NCBI GenBank assembly: GCA_030838305.1
Contig: JAUTWY010000022.1
Location: forward strand, 1-5,704
Origin: Acidobacteriaceae bacterium
Lineage (GTDB): Bacteria; Acidobacteriota; Terriglobia; Terriglobales; Acidobacteriaceae
DNA length: 5,704 nt
Reading direction: 5' to 3'
Shown here: positions 1-4,097 of the stretch, piece by piece
Numbering within the stretch: the stretch's first letter is position 1
Layout: every line of letters begins with the position of its first letter
Translations under genes and position numbers: made by a program
Notes under the pieces: model-generated
Told to the model about the DNA's origin: nothing
Databases searched by the model: none
Seen by the model: only the letters and a program-made list of their open reading frames with translations

Positions 1-35
1 CCTTCAGCCGCGCCGCTAAGACCCTAAACGGTTTC

Positions 36-57
36 GGGCTTTAGCCCTTGTGCGTTT
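36..57 (+). terminator. Possible weak terminator of an upstream gene
   Basis: GGGC (36-39) and GCCC (44-47) can pair around a 4-nt loop and are followed by a T-rich stretch (TTTTTCTCTTTC, about 55-66). It could end transcription of whatever gene lies to the left. All three forward frames close within the first 44 bases (stops at 17-19, 25-27 and 42-44), so the tail of an upstream gene may be present, but I cannot tell which frame is real. The stem is short and the element may instead be part of an interspersed repeat. Confidence 0.25.
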
Positions 58-136
58 TTCTCTTTCATTTGGGACATCATCACTAGGATCTGAACGGCAC
101 ACATAATCACCCAATTACTCAATCCCCAATCTTCTC

Positions 137-1171
137 ATGAATGGCGTCATCATCCTCGATAAGCCCGCCGGTTGGACTTCTCACGACGTTGTCAGCCGCA
201 TGCGCCGCATCCTGGGCCAGCGTTCCATCGGCCACCTCGGTACTCTCGATCCCCTCGCCACCGGTGTGCTTCCACTCGTCACCGGCAGCCTCACCCGCCT
301 CGCCCAGTTCTACACCGCTTCCGAAAAAACCTATGAAGGCGTGATCCGCTTCGGCTTCGCCACCAACACTTATGACGCAGACGGCGATCCCGTCGGGGAA
401 CCGAACTCCGTTACTCCAACTCTCGACGAATTGCAGAAACTTGCCATCCAGTTCCTCGGCATCATCGAGCAGGTACCGCCACCGTTCTCCGCCAAGAAGA
501 TCAACGGCATCCCCGCCTACAAGCTGGCGCGCAGGCAACAAGAGGTTGTGCTCAAGCCGGTACAAGTTGAGATCAAAGAGTTCGTGATCCTCTCTGTGGA
601 AGGTGCCCGCGCCCGCTTCCGCGCACGCGTGTCCTCGGGGACTTACATGCGCAGCGTCGCCCACGAAATGGGCCAACATCTTGGCTCCGGGGCGCACCTC
701 GAATCCCTCCGCCGCACCGCCGTCGCCGAATTCGAAATCACCCACGCTCACACCCTGGAACAAATCGAGCGAGAAACAAAGAATTGTCATTCGGACCGGA
801 GCCTTGCTTTCCCGCAGGGAAAGGGAAGCGGAGTGGAGGAACCTGCTGTTCTCGATAGTGGCAACACCATGTGGGGCGGGCCCTCACGCCCGCCACTCTT
901 GCCACGAAGCATACCGTCAACAGAACTCGAGCTCCCACCCGGAATCGAATTCTTCTTCGTCCACCCTCGCCAACTCCTGCCCCACTTTCCCTCCGTCACG
1001 GCCGACGAACCGACCGCCGCCCGCATCCGCAGCGGACGCCCCATCAACCTCCCCGACCTCTCCCGCGCCCGCCAGGTCAAAGTCTTCGCCGGCCAAAGCG
1101 ACCTCATCGCCATCGCCACCCGCGTCGCCGGCACCCTCTTCCATCCCAAAATCGTCTTCCCACCGTCGTAG
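137..1171 (+). CDS. truB: tRNA pseudouridine(55) synthase TruB, with internal repeat-derived insert
   Basis: Converts uridine 55 in the T-loop of tRNAs to pseudouridine, in the cytoplasm. The N-terminus NGVIILDKPAGWTSHDVV is the family opening. The catalytic motif GHLGTLDPLATGVL (residues 32-45) carries the nucleophile Asp38, equivalent to Asp48 of E. coli TruB. Other family landmarks are Y66 with the following DADGDPV, PPPFSAKKINGIPAYKLARR (114-133), and GTYMRSVAHEMG...GAHLESLRR (168-193) with Arg172. A C-terminal PUA-like domain follows (about 268-342, from FVHPRQLLP to AGTLFHPKIVF). The protein is 344 aa against roughly 300 for most relatives. The excess is explained by about 42 residues (217-258) that match no TruB region and look repeat-derived. 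ATG137 is the only usable start: a stop lies in frame at 104-106, and the homology begins at residue 2. No Shine-Dalgarno is visible before it (CCAATCTTCTC), so initiation may be SD-independent. The gene converges with the nuclease gene at 1436. Function is firm from motifs; activity with the insert is unproven. Confidence 0.97.
   Translation: MNGVIILDKPAGWTSHDVVSRMRRILGQRSIGHLGTLDPLATGVLPLVTGSLTRLAQFYTASEKTYEGVIRFGFATNTYDADGDPVGEPNSVTPTLDELQKLAIQFLGIIEQVPPPFSAKKINGIPAYKLARRQQEVVLKPVQVEIKEFVILSVEGARARFRARVSSGTYMRSVAHEMGQHLGSGAHLESLRRTAVAEFEITHAHTLEQIERETKNCHSDRSLAFPQGKGSGVEEPAVLDSGNTMWGGPSRPPLLPRSIPSTELELPPGIEFFFVHPRQLLPHFPSVTADEPTAARIRSGRPINLPDLSRARQVKVFAGQSDLIAIATRVAGTLFHPKIVFPPS
784..910 (+). 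repeat. Interspersed repeat in frame inside truB
   Basis: Non-TruB sequence lies between the catalytic domain (ending THAHTLEQIE, residue 211) and the PUA-like domain (starting near residue 268). It opens with TGTCATTCGGACCGGAGC and holds two perfect stem-loops: CTTTCCC/GGGAAAG (807-813/817-823, 3-nt loop) and GGCGGGC/GCCCGCC (875-881/888-894, 6-nt loop). The second hairpin, with its GTGGGG flank, aligns with the intergenic repeats at 1201 and 3396. The opening resembles interspersed 'TGTCATTC...GGAGGAACCTGCTGTTCT' repeats that I recall from acidobacterial genomes; this is from memory and was not searched. The insert keeps the reading frame and adds about 42 residues (CHSDRSLAFP... to ...RPPLLPR). 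The exact edges are uncertain by 10-20 bases. Confidence 0.65.
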
Positions 1172-1198
1172 CGGCTCTCCCTGGGGCCGACCGCCCCG

Positions 1199-1240
1199 GT
1201 GTGGGACGGACTCTCTTGTCCGTCGCCTTTGACTTTTGCT
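1199..1240 (+). repeat. GTGGGACGGAC hairpin repeat, copy downstream of truB; possible terminator
   Basis: GACGGAC (1205-1211) and GTCCGTC (1218-1224) form a perfect 7-bp stem with a 6-nt loop (TCTCTT). It is followed by GCCTTTGACTTTTGCTTTT, which is T-rich although not a clean T-tract. The stretch 1199-1233 matches the inverted copy at 3468-3506 both inside and beyond the hairpin (GTGTGGGACG before, GCCTTTGAC after), so it is a dispersed repeat and not just a local stem-loop. It starts 28 nt after the truB stop and could serve as that gene's terminator. Confidence 0.7.
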
Positions 1241-1338
1241 TTTGGCTTTCACTAGTAAGGGGGTGGTGCGAGGAGCAGAGTGGCAGGCGCAGAACGGATT
1301 CAGTGTCCGATAACAGGTATTATGTAAAGTGAGGGGCG

Positions 1339-1369
1339 CGACCGCTGAGCTTAGTTCGGACCGCTGAGC
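1339..1369 (+). repeat. Short direct repeat GACCGCTGAGC x2
   Basis: The 11-mer GACCGCTGAGC occurs at 1340-1350 and again at 1359-1369, a 19-nt period, in the non-coding gap between the convergent truB and nuclease genes. The close spacing makes chance unlikely, but no function is evident. It is probably repeat debris, like the rest of this gap. Confidence 0.5.
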
Positions 1370-1419
1370 CCGGTGCGGGACGTTTGGTGTTGGTTTATTG
1401 ATCGCTTACAGCTGACACA

Positions 1420-1438
1420 TGAGAGCTGACAGCTCTCA
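1420..1438 (-). terminator. Stem-loop overlapping the stop of the nuclease gene
   Basis: TGAGAGCT (1420-1427) and AGCTCTCA (1431-1438) pair perfectly over 8 bp with a 3-nt loop (GAC). The stem includes the TGA stop codon of the minus-strand nuclease gene. No T-tract follows on the minus strand, so it is a weak intrinsic terminator at best; it could protect the 3' end of the message. The neighbouring AGCTGACA at 1410-1417 repeats inside the loop side (1424-1431, AGCTGACA), which suggests a degenerate AGCTGA-type tandem repeat. Confidence 0.4.
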
Positions 1439-1921
1439 CATCTTGTACTTCCCTAAATCCTCGTCGTTCAGTCCATCCAGATATTTACGCAGTTCTTCGG
1501 CCGTCGCGCGATCCGACATGTTCGCCGCCTGCTTTGAATTCTTCAGCACGATCTCATCCACAAATATCGGGCAATCCACGCGCAGCGCCAGCGCCAGCGC
1601 ATCCGACGGACGCGAGTCCACGCTCACCACTTCGCCGCCGCGCTCCAGCCAGATCACCGCATAAAACGTATCCTCGCGCAACTCCGTCACCACTACCTTG
1701 TGCACCTGTGTCTCCAGCCCGGTCAGCACATTCTTAATCAAATCATGCGTCATCGGACGCGGCGTGCTCACCTTCTCCATCTCCAGCGCAATCGCATTCG
1801 CTTCATAAACCCCCACCCAAATCGGCAGCACCGACTCCCCCGCCACATCCTTCAAAATGACAATAGGCATATTGCTAACCGGATCCATCAATAGTCCTCG
1901 GATAGTCATTTCTACTTCCAT
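1436..1921 (-). CDS. Bifunctional nuclease (DUF151/BFN) family protein
   Basis: A 161-aa cytoplasmic protein of the bifunctional nuclease family (Pfam DNase-RNase, formerly DUF151). Plant members have been reported to degrade RNA and DNA; the bacterial role is poorly defined. The single domain covers about residues 6-128. Family hallmarks are GLLMDPVSNMPIVILKD (9-25), LPIWVGVYEANAIALEME (32-49), the TPRPMTHDLIKNVL stretch (53-66), and SVDSRPSDALALALRVDCPI (100-119), with the very conserved SRPSDALALALR. The acidic and lysine-rich tail (EELRKYLDGLNDEDLGKYKM) has no UvrB/C motif, unlike some longer homologues. The ATG at 1921 is supported by AAGGAG five bases upstream. Met5 is an alternative start, but it is poorly placed for that site. 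The gene follows miaB by 72 nt on the same strand, so co-transcription is likely; this could link it to RNA metabolism, which is inference only. Biochemical activity cannot be judged from sequence. Confidence 0.93.
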   Translation of the reverse strand: MEVEMTIRGLLMDPVSNMPIVILKDVAGESVLPIWVGVYEANAIALEMEKVSTPRPMTHDLIKNVLTGLETQVHKVVVTELREDTFYAVIWLERGGEVVSVDSRPSDALALALRVDCPIFVDEIVLKNSKQAANMSDRATAEELRKYLDGLNDEDLGKYKM

Positions 1922-1926
1922 GGCGG

Positions 1927-1932
1927 CTCCTT
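1927..1932 (-). promoter_or_regulatory. Ribosome binding site of the nuclease gene
   Basis: Reads AAGGAG on the minus strand, separated by five bases (CCGCC) from the ATG at 1921. It fixes the upstream of two possible methionine starts (Met1 rather than Met5). Confidence 0.8.
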
Positions 1933-1993
1933 CACGTGCTGCTTTAGGCTTCCTTATACTCCGAACGCGCCGTGTCGCAGACCTCTTCGCTTC

Positions 1994-3367
1994 TTATACC
2001 ACCAATTCGCCCAGAAGGCTGTTGGGAAAACTTGTTGTTGCCCTTACTTGGACGTAGCTTCCTATAGCGGGAGATGCATCTTCGGGGGCTGTGAAGTTTA
2101 GGGTTTTGTTCTGGCTGGTGCGGCCGATCCATTGGTTGCGGGCTTCGTTTTTTCCCTCAACCATTACTTCGGAGATTGTTCCTATGTATTTCTTATAACG
2201 TGTGATCTGGATTTCTTTTTGACGAGCCATAAGGAGTTCGAGGCGACGAGATTTTTCCTGATCCGGAATCGCATCTTCTAACGCCAGCGACGGGGTGTTT
2301 GGCCGGGGTGAGTATTTAAAGGTGAAGACGGCGTCGTAGCCGACTTCGTCCAGCAAAGACAGAGTCTGGGCGAAGTCCTCTTCGGTTTCTCCTGGGAAGC
2401 CAACGATGATGTCGCTGGTGATGCTGATCTCGCGTTTCGCTGACTTCATCCAGGCGATGCGTTCGAGATATTGCTCGCGGTTGTAAAGGCGCTGCATAGC
2501 ACTGAGCACACGGTCGGATCCGCTCTGCACCGGCAGGTGGACGTGATCGCAGAGAGTTGGGACGGCGTCGATCGCATCGATGATGTCGCGGCCAAAGTCG
2601 CGCGGGTGCGAGGTGGTGAAGCGCACCCGGCGAATGCCGGGCACTTCGCCGACTGCGGCCAGCAATTCCGAGAAGCTTTTCCCTCTACCCAGCTTCCCTG
2701 CCGGGTCTTTGTATGAATTCACGTTCTGACCCAGCAGTTGAATCTCCGTGTAGCCGAGATCGGTCATCTGGCGGGCTTCGGCGAGTACCGACTCCGCGGT
2801 GCGGCTTCGTTCTTTTCCGCGCGTGAACGGCACCACGCAGTAGGAGCAAAACTTGTCACAGCCTTCAATGATGGTGATGTACCCGCGATGGGGATTGGTG
2901 CGCGCGGTGAATTCGGTTTCGAAACACTTGTCGGTTTCGCGATCGTCAAGCCCAGTGATGCGGATCAGGCTTCCGGCTTCCGGCTTCGCGGCTTCGGACT
3001 TCCCTGCCTCAAGTTGCGCCAGCATCTGCGGTAGGTTGCGGTACGACGCCGATCCGCAGACGAGAGAGACATGCGGCGCGCGTTCGAAAATCTTTTCGCC
3101 TTCCTGCTGCGCTACGCAGCCCAGCACGCCAAACTTTTTGCCTTGCTTCAGCAACTTCTTGTAGTCCGCCAAGCGGTGAAACACTTTCTGCTCTGCCTTA
3201 TCGCGGATGGAGCAGGTGTTGTACAGAATCAAGTCGGCCTGCTCGACCGTCTCCACCTGGCGATAGCCCTCGTGCACCAGCGTGCCAATGACCTTTTCCG
3301 AGTCATGGACGTTCATCTGGCAGCCGAAGGTTTCGAGGTAGAAGGTCTTGTGGGAATCGGCGGACAT
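1994..3367 (-). CDS. miaB: tRNA-2-methylthio-N6-dimethylallyladenosine synthase MiaB
   Basis: Radical-SAM methylthiotransferase that adds a methylthio group to N6-isopentenyladenosine at tRNA position 37 (ms2i6A), a cytoplasmic modification that stabilises codon-anticodon pairing. Length 457 aa, normal for the family. An N-terminal MTTase domain (about 7-118) carries the three cysteines of the auxiliary 4Fe-4S cluster: C16 in FGCQMN, C52 in NTCSIRDKAEQKVFH and C84 in GCVAQQ. The radical-SAM core (about 158-385) has C170, C174 and C177 in EGCDKFCSYCVVPFTRG, plus LLGQNVNSY, HLPVQSGSD and DIIVGFPGETEEDF. A TRAM RNA-binding domain ends the protein (about 388-457). The CSIRDKA and CVVPFTRG signatures favour MiaB over MtaB or RimO. 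The linker at 117-135 (EAGKSEAAKPEAGS) is encoded by GAAGCC repeats and is variable in the family. No Shine-Dalgarno precedes the ATG; a TATACT box ends 10 nt before it, so the message may be leaderless. It is first in a likely operon with the nuclease gene. Confidence 0.98.
   Translation of the reverse strand: MSADSHKTFYLETFGCQMNVHDSEKVIGTLVHEGYRQVETVEQADLILYNTCSIRDKAEQKVFHRLADYKKLLKQGKKFGVLGCVAQQEGEKIFERAPHVSLVCGSASYRNLPQMLAQLEAGKSEAAKPEAGSLIRITGLDDRETDKCFETEFTARTNPHRGYITIIEGCDKFCSYCVVPFTRGKERSRTAESVLAEARQMTDLGYTEIQLLGQNVNSYKDPAGKLGRGKSFSELLAAVGEVPGIRRVRFTTSHPRDFGRDIIDAIDAVPTLCDHVHLPVQSGSDRVLSAMQRLYNREQYLERIAWMKSAKREISITSDIIVGFPGETEEDFAQTLSLLDEVGYDAVFTFKYSPRPNTPSLALEDAIPDQEKSRRLELLMARQKEIQITRYKKYIGTISEVMVEGKNEARNQWIGRTSQNKTLNFTAPEDASPAIGSYVQVRATTSFPNSLLGELVV
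2968..2995 (-). repeat. GAAGCC tandem-like repeat inside miaB
   Basis: Four copies of GGCTTC on the plus strand (GAAGCC on the coding strand) start at 2968, 2975, 2982 and 2990. They encode residues 125-134 (EAAKPEAGSL) of the linker between the MTTase and radical-SAM domains. Slippage in a tolerant linker is the simplest explanation; derivation from an interspersed repeat is possible. Confidence 0.55.
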
Positions 3368-3377
3368 ATATGAAGCC

Positions 3378-3383
3378 AGTATA
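3378..3383 (-). promoter_or_regulatory. Putative -10 box of the miaB-nuclease operon
   Basis: Reads TATACT on the minus strand (5 of 6 to TATAAT), ending 10 nt before the miaB ATG. Transcription would start about 3 nt ahead of, or at, the start codon. This agrees with the missing Shine-Dalgarno and suggests a leaderless or near-leaderless message. The hexamer 17 bp upstream (GTCCGT) is a poor -35 and lies inside the adjacent hairpin repeat. Confidence 0.45.
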
Positions 3384-3392
3384 AGCGATGTC

Positions 3393-3426
3393 CGGGTGGG
3401 ACGGACTCTCTTGTCCGTCCCACCCG
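3393..3426. repeat. 14-bp palindromic hairpin repeat upstream of miaB
   Basis: CGGGTGGGACGGAC (3393-3406) and GTCCGTCCCACCCG (3413-3426) are perfect inverted arms with a 6-nt loop (TCTCTT). It is the longest stem of the four related copies. The core GTGGGACGGACTCTCTTGTC is identical to the copy after truB (1201), but the right arm here continues CCACCCG instead of GCCTTTGAC, making the unit fully palindromic. The inner edge lies 10 nt from the miaB -10 box. Confidence 0.85.
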
Positions 3427-3460
3427 AGCAACTTCAACATCCACGGCGAGAGCAACTTCA
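3426..3460 (+). repeat. Direct repeat GAGCAACTTCA x2 between two hairpins
   Basis: The 11-mer GAGCAACTTCA occurs at 3426-3436 and 3450-3460 (24-nt period), filling the spacer between the hairpin at 3393-3426 and the inverted copy at 3468-3506. The arrangement hairpin, direct repeats, hairpin suggests one composite element of about 117 bp. Confidence 0.6.
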
Positions 3461-3467
3461 GGGCAAG

Positions 3468-3506
3468 GTCAAAGGCGACGGACAGGAGTGTCCGTCCGTC
3501 CCACAC
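3468..3506 (-). repeat. GTGGGACGGAC hairpin repeat, inverted copy with 4-nt duplication
   Basis: On the minus strand this reads GTGTGGGACG, then the stem-loop GACGGAC-ACTCCT-GTCCGTC, then GCCTTTGAC. It matches the copy at 1199-1233 on both flanks but has an extra GACG/GGAC unit before the stem. On the plus strand the stem arms are 3477-3483 and 3490-3496 with a 6-nt loop. It is oriented opposite to the copy after truB. Confidence 0.7.
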
Positions 3507-3509
3507 GGG

Positions 3510-3812
3510 CATTGCCACCCACGCGACCATGGCCGGGCCTTCGGGCTTTGTCCGTCCTAAGTGAACATCGGTCATCCAGAGGCCATTAGCCGCGTTGGGG
3601 CAGATGGCTTTGAACGCCAAGCTGGGATGAATCGCAAGAGAAGAAAATCCCCCCTCAGTTTCGGTTTTCGGAACAGGCTCACCAATTCTTCGTGTCCATT
3701 CTGCTCAAGCGGATTCAGTGGAAGTCACTTCGTATCCGCAAGAAAAAGCGAATGATGCCGCCGCCTATCCGGCGCGGTCTGTTCTAACTCCGTAACATCC
3801 CGCAAGTTCTTG
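3510..3812. other. Intergenic DNA without a recognisable gene
   Basis: This is the middle of the divergent gap between miaB and the cytochrome gene. Open frames are short, lack ribosome sites and show no family motifs. A minus-strand frame around 3659-3706 reads EQNGHEELVSLFRKPK, faintly like the end of an ankyrin repeat, but it is not bounded by a plausible gene. The left part (to about 3555) may belong to the repeat composite described above; otherwise I see nothing functional. Confidence 0.5.
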
Positions 3813-3840
3813 TTGAGACGGAACGAATTTGCGTTAAAAC
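3813..3840 (+). promoter_or_regulatory. Candidate promoter of the di-haem oxidoreductase gene
   Basis: TTGAGA (3813-3818; 5 of 6 to TTGACA) and TAAAAC (3835-3840; 4 of 6 to TATAAT) are separated by 16 bp. If used, the leader would be about 250 nt long. This is a consensus match only; other starts nearer the gene cannot be excluded. Confidence 0.3.
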
Positions 3841-4097
3841 CCCGGCACTGATTTCGTACACCCCTGCACCTTCACTGTGCGAATTCAGCCGTGCATTTCC
3901 GTGCGCCATTGCGGTCCCTGGCGTTAACCGACCCGATAAGGAACTTTGCTCCGCTCAATGGAGCGCACGCTTCCAGCAGAAGGAGGTATACCCCATTCTT
4001 TCCTGCTGTTTCCTGGGATATCGATTCCAGGCCTTTCAACCAAGGCTCGAAGCTAGAGCCCGGCGCAAACAAGTGACCACCGTTACAAGGAGGAGTC
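3841..4097 (+). other. Probable 5' leader of the di-haem oxidoreductase gene
   Basis: Non-coding by appearance. It can form a small hairpin CGCTC-AATG-GAGCG (3952-3956/3961-3965) and a second stem CAGCAG/CTGCTG (3974-3979/4003-4008), whose loop side holds a perfect AAGGAGGT at 3980-3987 with no ATG, GTG or TTG at a usable distance. I do not recognise a known riboswitch class. Confidence 0.35.
4087..4093 (+). promoter_or_regulatory. Ribosome binding site supporting a GTG start
   Basis: AAGGAGG (4087-4093) lies 4 nt before GTG4098. It decides for the GTG start and places a normal signal peptide at the very N-terminus of the encoded protein. Confidence 0.85.

Noticed and set aside
119..790. Long minus-strand open frame (223 codons) opposite truB
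   Set aside because: It is the antisense shadow of the truB catalytic domain: low-complexity G/A/E/D composition, no family motif, and truB is unmistakable on the other strand.
1295..1305. Eleven-base match CGGATTCAGTG shared with 3710-3720
   Set aside because: A few matches of this length are expected by chance in 5.7 kb, and the flanks do not continue the similarity.
603..1332. Plus-strand open frames overlapping the 3' half of truB
   Set aside because: Composition is S/P/R-rich, as expected from GC-rich off-frame reading. They run into the downstream repeat, have no ribosome site and no recognisable domain.
137..3367. truB and miaB as one tRNA-modification operon
   Set aside because: They are on opposite strands and converge, so they cannot share a transcript; their proximity may be incidental.
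3393..3509. CRISPR array or tRNA-like structure
   Set aside because: Only two hairpins in opposite orientation with no regular repeat-spacer pattern, and no tRNA T-loop, anticodon arm or CCA-like end.
3303..3620. Minus-strand frame (105 codons) running through the repeats into miaB
   Set aside because: The GRTLLSVAFD-type translation comes from the hairpin repeat itself. It overlaps the miaB start in another frame and shows no protein family features.
3348..3755. Small plus-strand frames in the divergent intergenic region
   Set aside because: They cross the hairpin repeats, lack ribosome sites and have no family resemblance.
3891..4076. 61-codon frame (GTG start) in the leader of the cytochrome gene
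   Set aside because: No ribosome site before it and no motif; the strong AAGGAGG at 3980 lies in its middle and not ahead of its start.
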